DNA of 64,000 nucleotides from Shinisaurus crocodilurus (lineage: Eukaryota > Chordata > Lepidosauria > Squamata > Shinisauridae): positions 160,273,278-160,337,277 of the forward strand of contig CM037879.1 of the NCBI GenBank assembly GCA_021292165.1, given 5' to 3'. Under the pieces are notes generated by a model. The model searched no databases and was not told the DNA's origin. It saw only the letters and a list, made by a program, of their open reading frames with translations. This document shows positions 53,241 through 64,000 of the stretch, in pieces; position 1 is the stretch's first letter, and each line of letters opens with the position of its first letter. The position numbers and the translations under genes are program-made.

Positions 53241-53585
53241 ATTTTATTTATTTATTTATTTATTATATTTATGGATCTCCCATCTGGCCAGACATCCAGC
53301 CACTATGAGTGATGTACAGTCCAATAAAATACAAGGTGGGGGGAACACACACACAGTATAAAACACAATTAAAAACAGAACAAAACTTAAAAATCCTAAC
53401 CCACCCCATATTCCCGCCTGAAAAGCCACGTTTTTAATGCACGGTGGAAGCTAATCAAGGAAGGGGCATGGCGGAGGTCACTGGGGAGAGAGTTCCATAA
53501 ATTGGGGGCTGCCACAGAAAAGGCCCTGCTCCTAGTCCCCACCAGCCTGGTTTCTCTGGGTTGGTGCCTGTGATGCCTCCTGTTC
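53241..53585 (-). mobile_element. L2-type LINE 3' end
   Basis: A TTTA tail, then CTCCCATCTGGCCAGACATC and CCACCCCATATTCCCGCCTG, match the L2 copy at 5920-6287. The antisense of RAFSVAAP...LWNSLP lies at about 53490-53540. Confidence 0.8.
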
Positions 53586-55082
53586 CATGCCCTATGTTAT
53601 GCCTCCTCACCTGATCCATCGCCCAGAGCAGATGGCAGAGTTACTGATGGAGCATGACACATTTCAATCTTTTAGAGTAAGGGGGAAAACTGCAAAAGCT
53701 GGGAAATCACTGAACAAGTGGTGGGGGGGAGGAAGTGGGAGCAGGGGGAGGGTGTGTGTCCAACTGATGAAACTTGGACGACTGGATTGGGATCCCTAGG
53801 GTGGATTTGGCTCATGTGACTGAGGTTCAACACTGCTAAAATAAGATGATCACTTCTGAAATGGTACCCTCTCATTACCTTTTTGCTTCTAAATTAAAGA
53901 GCATTTGGTGCCCAGTCCTATCTGCTGTCCTAGTGACCTTTATCATACTTATGCTTAATATTCGTTTTAGACCCCCACCCATGCCAAATATTCTTTTCTT
54001 GGTGTAAAATATGGATCCCCTGGAAATATCTCTGACAGGAATTTATCATCCCTTCCCCCCCACACACACCTCCCTCAGATCACTCAACATTTTGAAGGCT
54101 AGAGAGGAAAGGAAAGTGACTTTTAAAACGCCACCTTTGCTAAAAGCTACATTTGTTTCGGATGAAATGTGTCATCTATCTCCCATGTGGCGCTGCCCTG
54201 TCTGATTTGTCTTGTCGCATTCCTTCGCCTATCATGTGTCACATTATGGAAGGTCGACCCACTTTAGCTAACAATAAGATACACATAAGGAGAGCGGCGG
54301 TAGACTTCTTCGTGGATATTCAGGCTCTGCACTTCACCCCTCAGCCTTGAAATGAAGAGCAAATGCCACCAAACTGTCTTGCAGTAGCTAGCAATCCATA
54401 GAAGAGGAAAGTAAATTGCCAAATTCTCTAAGGACAATAGTCTGGAGAACTGATGGAAGTTAATTTAGGGACTTCTGATACTTTCCTTGCCAGGCTCAAA
54501 CTCTTATTAAAGCTAAATAGCAGGCCATGAACTCTGGGCATGCACAAGATATTCTTCAAGTAACCTACAACATTGGGACTGTAAATCCAATATTGCAATA
54601 GTCTTGGGAAGAGGGAAAAAGAGATCTTATTCACTGTTCCTTGGAATTCAGTGAGCTTACACCAGTGTAACAGAGGTCAGAATCAGGCCAATGGCTTCAT
54701 TTGGGAGAAGGGATGTATAGAACCGGGCATGCAGCCGGTGCTCAGTAAACAGGAAATAAGAAGAGTAAAGAAACAATCAAGTGATACTCAAGACAGAAAG
54801 AAATCACTCTTAGAAGGTCTCATTAAGAGGACAGCTTGTTGTGAGTAGATGTCAAGAGGATTCAGTTTCCTCATTCCATCTATACAGAGATGTTTAGCTT
54901 AATGCTGCCATGTTGCCAAGCAGACAACGTAGGTTCTTTGCTTTACCACTTACATGCTGCATTTAAACTTCTGTCAAGCTATATGCGTGTCACCAACAGC
55001 TGCCCATCAATTAAATGGCCCTGTTTAGAACTGTGCAATGACAGTGTGCCAGATATGGGCTGGAGAGGAGTATTGTCTCAGA
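53586..55082. other. Mostly unassigned; one CpG-bearing unique segment
   Basis: The segment 54180-54350 is repeat-free and has several CpGs (GGTCGACCC, AGAGCGGCGGTAGAC, TTCTTCGTGG). It is unlike the surrounding DNA. No splice-flanked exon or known protein could be recognised in it. Confidence 0.3.
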
Positions 55083-55560
55083 GGTAGGGATGGACGAATT
55101 TATCAATTTCGGTTTCTCTACGTTTCTCATTGTTCCAATCTTAAATTGGTTCATCTCAAACTCTGAGAGTCTTCCCCCAAGCTTAAGTTTGGTTCATCTC
55201 AAAGTTCAGGTTTTTTTTTTTTTTAAAGTTCTCATGGAAACCTGTACACAGTTTTGTAGAAATTTCTCCTTAGAAGTGCATTTTTGTATGCAATTGTGCC
55301 AATGCACATTTTTTTGCAAACAATTTCCCTATTATAATACATTTTTATGTGCACATTTTCCGATATGAAATGAATATTGGAATTTTTGTATGCATTTAAA
55401 AGATAATAATAATAATTGAAGAATCCCATTGCAAAATTTGGAGAAGTATGGATTTTGAAGGATGATGCAGTTGGGGGTTTGTCTGTTGGCTCAGAAGTTT
55501 GAAATTAGGTAAGCATGCATTAAAATGCAAAGCAAATGAATTCTGCTCCCGGCTAGGGAT
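55083..55560. mobile_element. MITE, TAGGGATGGAC family
   Basis: It starts TAGGGATGGACGAATTTATC and has core words such as AAGTGCATTTTTGTATGCAA. The right end is not defined; a second copy begins at about 55555 with TAGGGATGTACAAG. Confidence 0.55.
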
Positions 55561-55930
55561 GTACAAGAATTTCATTTCTTTTCATTTAAGATCAGATTTT
55601 GCCCCGTTCGAACACTGAAACACAAATGCAAGTAAATGCATACTTTAGGGGGGGGGGGGGAAATTGCACTTTAAAATGTGCATTTTGGAAATTCTCCAGC
55701 AGTTTCTCAGGGCTGGGGCTCGACATTAGTAGTGGCAGCAGCACGTCTCCCCCCCACTTTCCCCTAATGGTTTTCTTTCTGCTGCCACTGCAGGTAACTG
55801 GCAGCAACTGTGTTGGCAGCCTTACTACCATTTTTCATTCTGCAGAACAATGCTGCAGAACTAGTGCCATTCCACGGATTGTGGATGGAAAATAGCGGCC
55901 ACCACATAGTAGATTAAAAAGAAGATTCTG
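55555..55930. mobile_element. MITE start, TAGGGATGTAC type
   Basis: CTAGGGATGTACAAGAATTTC at the left. A G-run lies at 55650-55661, followed by GAGAC/GTCTC-type GC-richer sequence to about 55900. The right end is not placed. Confidence 0.4.
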
Positions 55931-56107
55931 CAAGATGGCCTTCTTTTTCTAGGGGCTTGAGAAAAAGTAACACCTTAGAAACGTTCTCAGGAAAAATGTC
56001 CTCTGAGAAATGTGGACCTAGCTTTCTCTCGATCAGGACGTATGGGCACATTTCTACTAGCAAATCCAGCAGAAGCTAGTTGCAACAAGGCCTTCTGAAG
56101 GTAATAC

Positions 56108-56369
56108 ACATTATTTTTATTTATTTTATTTATTATATTTATTTATTTATTTCCTTCAAGGAACCCAAGGCGGCTTACATAATCCTCCTCCTCCTCCTCC
56201 TCCTCCTCTCCATTTTATCCTCACAACAACCCTGTGAGGTAGGTTAGACTGAGAGTCAGTGACTGGCCCAAAGTCACCCAGTGAGTTTCATGGCCGAGCA
56301 GGGACTAGAACCCGGATCTCCCGAGTCCCAGTCCAACACTCTCACCACTACGCCACACTGGCTCTCTTA
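56108..56369 (-). mobile_element. Sauria-type tRNA SINE
   Basis: TTTA tail, AAGGAACCCAAGGCGGCTTA, (CTC)n at 56185-56208, GTGAGGTAGGTTAGACTGAG, and head complement CACTACGCCACACTGGCTCT. Full length apart from the replaced stretch around the tail. Confidence 0.92.
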
Positions 56370-56884
56370 ACTGCCACTGTGGGCAGTATCCAATGCTGCC
56401 CATCCACAAGCGGGGCCCACCACTGCTTCCATTCTCTGTGTAGATTCCCTTCTACAAGGGATTCCCTTCTACAAGGGGCGCCCACTGTTTGCAGAATGGA
56501 GATTTCGTACTTCCAGGGACAAGCCCCAAAATGAGTGGAAACACTCATTTTTGGAATGGGGCAGGTCACCAGAGCTCCCTTATGTGGTACCCATTGGATA
56601 CAGCCCTATGTCCCATTCCATAGCTTTCAATAGGACTTAGGCTGCAATCCTATGCATGTTTATGTGTAAGTTATAGTCTTTTAAACATTTTTATTGTAAG
56701 CCATCTAAGGGAAGGGAAAGCAGGGAGGGAATTGCTCTAAAAGGCAGGGTGCAAACATAGTAATTAACTAAATAAATATTGAATACAGGAAGACATGTGT
56801 CCAGATAAACATGCATAGGATTGTGCTGTACATCATCACTGATTTTTACTGGTTTGTGCATTATAAGGGAATGTTGATAAATAA
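56370..56884. other. Unassigned DNA with small MITE pieces
   Basis: GGCTGCAATCCTATGCATG at 56640 and AACATGCATAGGATTGTGC at 56810 are the two ends of a GCAATCCTATG-family MITE about 185 bp long, with LINE-tail-like sequence between. Confidence 0.45.
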
Positions 56885-57195
56885 TAGCTGCAAGAACATA
56901 AAAAAAGCCCTGTGTAATCCATACAATCCAGCATCCTGTTTTCAACAATGAGAAACCAAATGCTTTGGGGCAGTATACAAGCAAGCTATTCAAGCAACAG
57001 CCTTCATTCATTCTGTGCCTCCCACAATAACTGGTATTGGGAGGCATACTACCTCTGAACATGAAATTTCCATTCATGGAAATGGGGTTATGGTTAATTG
57101 TTGCAAATAGACGTTGTCCATGAATCTATCTAACCCTTCTGAAAGCTGTCTATCGTATCAGCCATCACCACACCTTTGCAGCAAATTCCATTTGC
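56885..57195 (-). mobile_element. Old CR1/L3-like LINE 3' fragment
   Basis: Plus-strand landmarks: CCAGCATCCTGTTTTCAAC, TGGTATTGGGAGGCATACTA, TAACCCTTCTGAAAGCTG and GCCATCACCACACCTTTGC. This is the same family as 1669-1990. Confidence 0.6.
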
Positions 57196-57220
57196 CAATT
57201 ATATGTCTTAAGCTTTATAA

Positions 57221-57502
57221 CAGGGGGTGGGCAACTTTGTGGCCATCCAGATGTTTTGGCCTACAGCTCTCATGATCCCTCACCACTGGCTATACTAGTT
57301 TGGGCTGATGGGTGTTGTAGGCCAAAACATCTAGAGCAGGGCTCTCCAACCTTGGGTCCCAAGATGTTGCTGGACTACAGCTCCCAGAATCCCTTGCCAT
57401 TAGTCATGCTGGCTGGGTATGCTGGGAGCTGTAGGCCAGCAACATCTGGGGACCCAAGGTTGGAGAGCCCTGATCTAGAGGGCCTTAAGTTGCCCACCCT
57501 GG
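57221..57502. mobile_element. hAT MITE (outer) carrying a nested MITE
   Basis: The ends are CAGGGGGTGGGCAACTTTG and GTTGCCCACCCTGG. Duplications CTTTATAA lie at 57213-57220 and 57503-57510. It is interrupted at 57337-57472 by another hAT MITE. Confidence 0.85.
57337..57472. mobile_element. hAT MITE (inner), 136 bp
   Basis: It begins CAGGGCTCTCCAACCTTGGG and ends with the inverse of that sequence. Identical duplications ATCTAGAG lie at 57329-57336 and 57473-57480. Inner arms are CTACAGCTCCCAGAATC and GCTGGGAGCTGTAGG. It inserted into the outer MITE, so the relative ages are fixed. Confidence 0.93.
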
Positions 57503-57774
57503 CTTTATAAGTTCATTATGTGCTAATTATGTGATTTTATGCAATAAAACACGTTGGGAATAAAAATGCATAAATGAATACATAGGACAAATGAATGAAC
57601 AAATAAAAATGGGACATTGGACTCTTAATTTGCAGCAGGCCATGGCTGTCGACATGTATGGATGGGATAAAAAGAAAGTATCATTGCACGTTTTTCCAGT
57701 TTTGAGTGTCATTCAGCTGACAGGGCCATCAGGAATAATATGACATTGCTCAGCTCCCATGTCCATTATTGAAT

Positions 57775-58378
57775 AAAAACATCTTTAAAACATCTTAAAA
57801 ACATCTTTAAAACATCCTAAAATTCCGCCGGATAGGCCTGCCGGAAGAGTTCAGTCTTTATGGCTTTTTTAAAGTCCAAAAGACTGACAAGTTGACGTAT
57901 CTCCTCCGGCAGGCCATTCCATAATCTGGGAGCAGCAGAAGAGAAGGTCCTCTGGGTAATGCTAGTCAGCCTAGTTTTGGCTGACTGAAGCAGATTCTTC
58001 CCAGAGGACCTAAGTGTGCAGGGTGGATTGTACGGGAGAAGGCGATCCCGTAGGTAGCCTGGACGCAAACCATGTAGGGCTTTAAAGGTAATAACCAACA
58101 CTTTATACTTCGCCCGGAAACTGATTGGCAGCCAGTGGAGTGCTTTTAAAACTGGTGTGATATGGGCGCCCCTAGGTGTACCAGCAACCAGTCTGGCTGC
58201 CATATTTTGCACTAATTGAAGTTTCCGGACTAGGTATAAAGGTAGCCCTATGTACAGCGCATTACAGAAGTTGAGCCTCGAAGTTACCAGTGTGTGCACT
58301 ACCATCTTTAGGTCTTCCAACTCTAGGAAGGGGCGCAGCTGGCGTATCAGCCGAAGCTGATAATAGGCACTTCTGGAT
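57775..58378 (-). mobile_element. L2-type LINE, ORF2 C-terminus
   Basis: The minus-strand frame 57817-58386 runs unbroken for 189 codons with LVTSRLNFCNALYIGLPL, RKLQLVQNMAARLVAGTP, HWLPISFRAKYKVLVITF and FSSAAPRLWNGLPEEI. The remainder of reverse transcriptase lies at 58467-58800, beyond a CR1 tail insertion. Confidence 0.92.
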
Positions 58379-58466
58379 TCCTGCATTGAGCAGGGGGTTG
58401 GACTCGATGGCCTTGTAGGCCCCTTCCAACTCTACTTTTCTATGATTCTATGATTCTATGATTCTA
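58379..58466 (+). mobile_element. CR1 3' tip inserted in L2
   Basis: An 88-bp piece from TTCCTGCATTGAGCAGGGG to four ATTCTATG units. It is an extremely 5'-truncated CR1 and divides the L2 reading frame (ATAR before it and ESRSAYYQLR after it on the minus strand). Confidence 0.9.
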
Positions 58467-58800
58467 GCCGTCGCATCTATCTGGGATGTCATTTGGAGCG
58501 ACGGATCCAGGAGCACCCCTAAGCTGCGAACACAGTCTTTCAGGGGGAGTGTAACCCCATCCAGAACTGGTTGACATACCTCCAAACCCAGGTTGTGGCC
58601 TTTGACAGCAAGCACCTCCGTCTTGTCTGGATTCAATTTCAGTTTGTTTTCCCTCATCCAGCCCATTACTGCCTCCAGGCATTTATTCAGAGGAGACACA
58701 CTATCCTTAGCTGATGCTGTTGACGAAGGCATAGAGAAATATATTTGGGTGTCATCAGCATACTGATAGCACCCCGCCCCATGCCTCCGGATGATCCACC
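58467..58800 (-). mobile_element. L2-type LINE, reverse transcriptase catalytic region
   Basis: The minus strand has the catalytic box as YQYADDTQIYFS at about 58735-58770, then MGWMRENKLKLNPDKTEVL and VCQPVLDGVTLPLK. It is the same copy as 57775-58378. Confidence 0.9.
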
Positions 58801-58812
58801 TGCATCTGTCTT

Positions 58813-59210
58813 TAGGGATATACCAATGTTGTAAACTCCATTCTGTCTATGTTTTGTGGATTGTCAGGTGTCTTTTGTTCCATTGTCCAGTCATTGGCAG
58901 AATTGGATTTTGCTAGATGCGTTCATGCGCATTTGTGCAAATTCAGGGATGTGCAAATTTGCACTCCCAAAAATGTGCAAATCCCCCAAGAATATGCATT
59001 TTCTTGCTTTAGCCTATGGGGGAAATGCATATTTTTGGTTGGTTTGTTTTATTTTATGTATTTTTCTATGACTGAATTTGCATAACCGTATGGAATTTTT
59101 TTTAAAAAAATGGTCCACAAGTCTGCAGAATCTGAAAAATTCAGGAAAAGCCAATATGCTGCAGAATCCACAGGTCAGAGTCTCAGAAATTCAAACTAAT
59201 TTGAGTCTGT
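58813..59210. mobile_element. MITE, AGGGATGTGCAAA type
   Basis: Starts TTAGGGATATACC. It holds TTTGTGCAAATTCAGGGATG and ATGTGCAAATCCCCC, and CCGTATGGAATTTTTTTTAA nearer the right. The end near TGTTGTGGTCATA is uncertain. Confidence 0.5.
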
Positions 59211-59215
59211 TGTGG

Positions 59216-59627
59216 TCATAGGGGTGGGTGATCTGCCAGGACCCATCCCATTTCCAGGTCGGTGAACACCAGTGCTGCACCCACCAAGCCTGGCCGAAAG
59301 CTACCGAGCACCATTTGCCAGACTTTTCGGTTCCTGGTGGGCTGCTGTTTACATAGAAAATGTCTTAAGATACATCAAAAGCGGCCACAATTTGTGCAAA
59401 TTACTCAAATTGCAGCCACTTTAGGTGTATCTTAAGGCATTTTCTACATAAACAGTGGCCTGCCAGGAACCTGGAAGTCGCTTCCCTGGCTCGAACTTGG
59501 GAGAATGCGAGTCAAGCTGGGGAAGGAGGATGGAGTTCATGGGGTCGAGTCTGGATAGTCCGCCGGATTTCCACCCCTGAACAAAATCCTTGCACATCCC
59601 AAGTTGTGGATTTCTCTGACATCCCTA
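59216..59627. mobile_element. Hairpin MITE with long central palindrome
   Basis: Left TAGGGGTGGGTGATCT, right CTGACATCCCTA. The central arms at 59340-59400 and 59405-59462 pair: ATAGAAAATGTCTTAAGATA against TATCTTAAGGCATTTTCTA, with GCGGCCACAATTTG and CAAATTGCAGCC nearer the loop. It is similar in plan to 18720 and 42057 but with a different sequence. Confidence 0.65.
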
Positions 59628-61917
59628 TGCAGCCCAACACAGCAATCAGGTAGGCTGGCAGGATTGACACCAGTTGTCTGGACTGTGTTTGATGGTAATA
59701 TTTTATGCACAGGAGCTGTCCTTGAACCGGAAACAACAGCTTGCAGTGAAACAGGGAATCGTTAAGGAAAGAGTTTTTTTTAAAAAATCCATACGCTTCA
59801 AAAGGTTGTTGAGGAAAGAAGCTGTGAATCCTGGCCTAATCTGCCTTGAATGGTCTAGTGAGCAAGATAAAAAAGCAGTGCATGAAAAAGTTCACGTGCC
59901 AAGCCTCTTTTGGACACCATTTTTCAATATTTCCTCCAGGAAAGACTGACAGGCTTGCTGGGTACAAAATCATTAAGCCGAGAGAAGGGTGGGCAGATGG
60001 CTCCATCAGGAAAAGGCATTTGTGATCATGGTCTGCCTGTGCATTCAATGGCAACTAACAGAGGGGGAGGGAGGGAGGGAGGGATGTTTGAGGAAAATGG
60101 GCTCCACGCAAAGCTGAGGATGTACGAGCTGTCAAATATTCATAGCTGACTTTCAAGTTTAGTAACTCTCTTTATTAGCATCCACTTTTCTCTTTCCATG
60201 TATCACTGGAAGTTAGGGTAAGCTCTGGGGGCCTTCTGGATGTTTCAGCAGGTTCAATATGCACTTGTTGATAATGGATGATAGATTTAAGAATTGGCAA
60301 TGCAAACAGAAAGAGGTTCTGGCAATATTTGTTGCCCTCTCTCTCTCCTTTACCAGCCAACCACTCTGTACAATCTCCTCTCCGCTTTTTCAGTATAACA
60401 AGTGATCTCCCATCTTGTCTGCCATCTGGATTATGCAGGGTCAGTGCACTGATCAGCAGTATTAGTGTGTCCATGAAGAAGACTATGGGCCGCAGAGGTA
60501 AGCCCATTCTAGACAAAAAGTAAACTACATTCCTGGTGGTGACGAGGGAGCATCTTCCAAATCTTAGACCTGAGGCCTCCACTGCTGAGATATCTCCTCA
60601 CCATCCACCCCTCACCAGAATAAATTTAGTTTTGGGGGATGGTGGTGTGAAAAGGTGATGGTGCCTAGCCTATTTCAAATTGGGTCCAAAGTTTGTGGGA
60701 TTTGGGCCCGATGCAGAGTGGGCACAGGGGTTCCAAATTGGGGAGCTCATTTCTGAACCCCACAATTCATTAACACTTCTAAACCTGTTGCATGGTGCCA
60801 CAAGTTAAAGAGGCATTGCCAGCATGAGCTTATGCAGACCTCGTTCCATGGGTCTGGATATGGCATGGTCCTGAGCTCAGTAAACTTAAGGCACAACTAT
60901 CTCCTCCCCAACAGCGGATGATATGCATACTGTAGTGTGCTGTAGAATGACATATTTCCCTCTGTTTCCAATGTACAGGCTGTGAGTGCCATTGCCTATC
61001 TAGCTAAAATAGCACCAGCCGCACAGAACCCAGAAGTATCAGCAGACTTGGAGAAATAACCCCATGGTGTGTAGAAGTATAAAAAAAGTTTAGGGGGGGG
61101 GAAACCCAAGGTAGGGGGAATCTCCAAAACAGCCCAATGAGGGCTCAATGGCCATGGAATGCTAATATTGTTGCAGAAACATACCAGAAAACTGGGTAGG
61201 AGGAGAAATAGAATGGAGTATCATGCAGAGGGCATGGCTGGCTGACTGGAACAATGAACAGAAGTTCTCCACACTGCAACATTTTGTTGCAGCAGCTCCC
61301 ACATCTTATCTGATATGTTGGATTTGACTTGTAGTTGCTTATGGCACACTTGCAGAAATGCAAGTAGCAGCAGGAAAACATGAGTGAGAAAGAATAACTC
61401 TTTAAAAACATGTTGTTGGAACAAAAAGTACCGCTCAGTCCAAAATTTGATAAATGATTCTAATTATTGCAGGGAGATTTCTTCTTCTTCTTTGTTTGTT
61501 TGGAAGATATCTAATGCTGTCCACATTTTCTATTCTGCCCCACACACCTCCAATTTCCATCATTTGACATTTTTTACTGTATAACACCTCCCCCCCCAAC
61601 ACTCTCTCACTCACAAGTTTGGGACCAATTACTTCTCTTGTTTTCTTAAAGAGATCATCAGAGCACATTGTTACAATGAAAGCAGTGGGGGCAGGGGAGA
61701 ACTCAATTTGCTTTAGTAACATGAGAGAGCAGCATTCTAATTGAATCTCATCCCACACTTGGAAAAGCTAACACTGAAAAATAATAATCTAAACGATGAA
61801 AAAGAAATGTCGTATTGTGATGGCAAATGCAATGAATTCTAAGTTAAATCTTGCTTCAATGACAAGGCAGATACGTTTTAGAAGGTACTTGACATATTTC
61901 CTAATCATCTGCTCCCT
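59628..61917. other. Mostly unassigned non-coding DNA
   Basis: A (GGGA)n run lies at 60060-60084. A minus-strand frame of 135 codons (60175-60582) shows no recognisable family, low complexity or catalytic motif. No splice or promoter evidence favours it. No repeat was identified with confidence. Confidence 0.35.
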
Positions 61918-62570
61918 TCAGTGGTTCATGCCTTGGTCTCCTCTCGCCTAGACTACTGTAATGCGCTCTACGTGGGGTTACCCTTGAAGACGGTTCGGAA
62001 GCTACAGCTGGTACAGAACGCGGCGGCTCGCCTGGTTAAAGGCAGCCGCCGGTGGGATCACATCACGCCAGTGCTCAAGGAGCTACACTGGCTACCAGTT
62101 GCTTGCCGAGCTGAATTCAAGGTGTTGGCCTTGACCTTTAAAACCCTATACGGCTCCGGTCCAGTCTATCTCAAGGAGCGTCTCCAGCAACACCAAGTGG
62201 GCCGCTCAACAAGATCTGCCACAGACGGCCTTCTCCTTGTCCCTTCAGCCAGAGCAGCTAGACTGGTCGGGACGAGGAAGAGGGCCTTCTCTGTGGCAGC
62301 CCCCGTACTATGGAACTCTCTCCCAAGTGACCTCCGCCATGCCCCCTCTCTGCTGAGCTTCCACCGCTCATTAAAAACTTGGTTATTCAGGCGGGAATAT
62401 GGGGTGGGCTAAGATTTTAAAATTTTATACTGTTTTAATGTATTTTAATGGGGGAAAATGTTTTAATGTATTTTGTTCTGTTTTATTTTCTGTACATCGC
62501 CCAGGGTGGCTGGTTGGCCGGCCAGATGGGCGATAGATAAATGCAAATAATAAATAAATAAATAATAAAT
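61918..62570 (+). mobile_element. L2-type LINE, 5'-truncated, open C-terminus
   Basis: Coding sequence, then 3' UTR with GGCCGGCCAGATGGGCGATA and an AAAT tail at 62544-62571. No target duplication is visible. Its 163-codon frame is intact, so this copy looks young. Confidence 0.93.
61921..62412 (+). pseudogene. L2 ORF2 C-terminal fragment
   Basis: In order: VSSRLDYCNALYVGLPL, RKLQLVQNAAARLVKGS, ITPVLKELHWLPVACRAEF, LTFKTLYGSGPVYLKERL, RAFSVAAPVLWNSLPSDL and SLKTWLFRREY before the stop. This is the region downstream of the catalytic domain. The endonuclease and catalytic box are absent, so it is a dead fragment although uninterrupted. Confidence 0.9.
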
Positions 62571-62983
62571 TTGTTGTTGATCATTCTTTTAATCTCTTTT
62601 AATCTGCAGTGGAAAGCTACAAACTCATGAAGACAGTGTAGAGTTAACAAACATTTTTGTTAAGATTTGTTTTTTTAATGAAGCAGGTCTAGACCCCAAG
62701 TCCTGGGGTCTACAAGTCCCTCAGAATGTAAGAATTGACGGTCACAACACAACTGACGTTATCTGAATACTCCACCAAATCCAGCTTCCCCCCAACCCTG
62801 TATGGTTGTACAGTTAAAAATAAACCTGAGACTGTGGTTTCAGGCTGTGAACAGAGGGTGAAAGGAAGGGCCAAACCTCTCCAGATCCAAATTTGGGAGT
62901 TAGAAGGTGAAATTCGCTCACCATTGCTCATATCCAGCAGTGCTCATATCCAGCAGCTGCAAGTGGATGGCCACCATTTAGGA
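62571..62983. other. Unassigned non-coding DNA
   Basis: Nothing recognised except a short direct repeat, GCTCATATCCAGCAG, at about 62925-62954. Confidence 0.4.
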
Positions 62984-63150
62984 ACGTAGGAAGTTGCCTA
63001 TGTACTGAGTCAGAACCTTGGTCTATCTAGCTCAGAACGATTGACACTGACTGGTAGTGGCTCTCCGGGGTTTCAGACAGGAGTCTTTCCTAGCCCTACC
63101 TGGAGAAGCCGGGGATTGAACCTTGGACCTTCTGCATGCAAAGCTGCCAC
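62984..63150 (-). mobile_element. tRNA-Ala-like SINE, most of body and half of head
   Basis: Plus-strand order: GAAGTTGCCTATGTACTGAG, TTGGTCTATCTAGCTCAGAA, GCTCTCCGGGGTTTCAGACA and CTACCTGGAGAAGCCGGGGA; then the B box complement GGATTGAACCTTGGACC, close to the canonical form, and CATGCAAAGCTGCC, where the A-box half is missing. Confidence 0.8.
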
Positions 63151-63190
63151 CTGATTAAAGAAATCTTGCTAGATTAATCAGATGAGCTTT

Positions 63191-63898
63191 AGAATCGTAG
63201 AATCATAGAAAAGTAGAGTTGGAAGGGGCCTACAAGGCCATCGAGTCCAACCCCCTGCTCAAAGCAGGAATCCAGGTCAAAGCATCCCTGACAGATGGCT
63301 GTCCAGCTGCACCTTGAATGCCTCCAGACTGGGAGAGCCCACCACCTCCCAAGGTAGTTGGTTCCATTGTCTTATTGCTCTAACAGTCAGGAAATTTTTT
63401 CCTGATGTTTAGGAGGAATCTGGGTTCCTGTAACTTGAGCCCATTATTCCGTGTCCTGCAAACTGGGATGATCGAGAAGAGATCCTGGCCCTCCTCTGTG
63501 TGACAACCCTTCAAGTACTGGAAGAGTGCGATCATATCTCCCCTCAGTCTCCTCTTCTGAAGGCTAAACATGCCCAGTTCTATCAGTCTCTCCTCATAGG
63601 GCCTTGTTTCCAGTCCCTTTATCATCTTTGTTGCCCTCCTCTGAACCTCTCCAGTTTGTCTACATCCTTATCAAAGTGTGGTGCCCAGAACTGGACGCAG
63701 TACTCAAGATGAGGCCTAACCAGTGCTGAGTAAAGGGGAATTATCACTTTCCACGATTTGGAAGCTATACTTCTATGAATGCAGCCCAATATAGCATTTG
63801 CCTTCTTTGCAGCCACATCGCATTGCAGGCTCATATTCAGTTTGTGATCTACAACAATTCCAAGATCCTTCTCACTTGTAGTATTGTTGAGCCAAGTT
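63191..63898 (-). mobile_element. CR1 LINE, 5'-truncated, 0.7 kb
   Basis: AGAATCGTAGAATCATAG at the left is the CR1 tail. Minus-strand frames: 63622-63834 ([36 protein letters not shown]) and 63380-63625 ([38 protein letters not shown]), separated by a frameshift. It is close in sequence to the copy at 6530-7840 over their shared part. Confidence 0.93.
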
Positions 63899-64000
63899 TA
63901 GCTTAGTAATTGATTAATTAATGGGTTAATTCTGCATAAATTTGCTGTAAAGGGAACCCCCCCCCCTTTTGAGATGGTATATGCATATTTCTTAGCAGGC
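63899..64000. other. Window edge, unassigned
   Basis: TTAATTAATGGGTTAATTC, then a C-run. Nothing recognised. Confidence 0.4.

Noticed and set aside
60175..60582. 135-codon minus-strand frame
   Set aside because: It has no recognisable family, no Kozak or promoter context that I can defend, and no supporting neighbours. It is within the range expected by chance in 64 kb.

Overview
The window looks like non-coding vertebrate nuclear DNA, most likely from a squamate reptile (a lizard). The evidence is its repeat set: tRNA-derived SINEs of the Sauria-SINE type, CR1 LINEs ending in ATTCTATG repeats, L2 and L1 LINEs, many 8-bp-TSD hAT MITEs, Helitrons, and abundant young microsatellites. I recognise no host exon, tRNA gene, rRNA gene or CpG-island promoter. 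Every long reading frame with recognisable protein similarity is a broken retrotransposon ORF. The locus is therefore probably intergenic or a long intron. The squamate assignment rests on repeat families recognised from memory and was not searched.

Layout. 1-5.2 kb: tRNA-Ala-like SINE pieces, a 921-bp hAT element with an intact 8-bp TSD, then low-repeat DNA. 5.9-8.5 kb: an L2 copy interrupted by a perfect palindromic insertion, a 1.3-kb CR1, and a Tigger-like MITE nested in a larger MITE. 8.5-26 kb: SINEs, including four copies of a 5S-rRNA-headed SINE with a CR1 tail, palindromic MITEs, and several repeat-free stretches. 26.4-31.3 kb: an L2 copy carrying a second perfect-palindrome insertion, followed by a large fold-back (about 0.5-kb arms) whose loop holds an inverted copy of part of that L2 region. 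32.1-34.6 kb: a 5'-truncated L1 with an 18-bp TSD, split by a CR1. 34.8-36 kb: a GC-rich hairpin MITE and the fifth 5S SINE. 37.6-40.6 kb: a second L1 with an 11-bp TSD. 41-49 kb: SINEs, hAT MITEs (one very CpG-rich with an internal 130-bp tandem duplication), and a solo LTR inserted in a hAT MITE. 49.5-50.7 kb: two head-to-tail non-autonomous Helitrons. 51-64 kb: more hAT MITEs (one nested pair with both TSDs visible), L2, CR1 and SINEs.

No genes work together here in the usual sense. The relations that can be read are parasitic: the 5S SINE borrows the CR1 3' end, the tRNA SINEs carry a LINE-like tail, and the MITEs depend on hAT or Tc/mariner transposases not encoded in the window. The most unusual signals are the two perfect palindromes, each in an L2 target and each flanked by a 14-bp duplication, the fold-back at 29.6-31.2 kb, and the chimeric 5S/CR1 SINE family. 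Stretches described as conserved-looking are guesses from the absence of recognised repeats.
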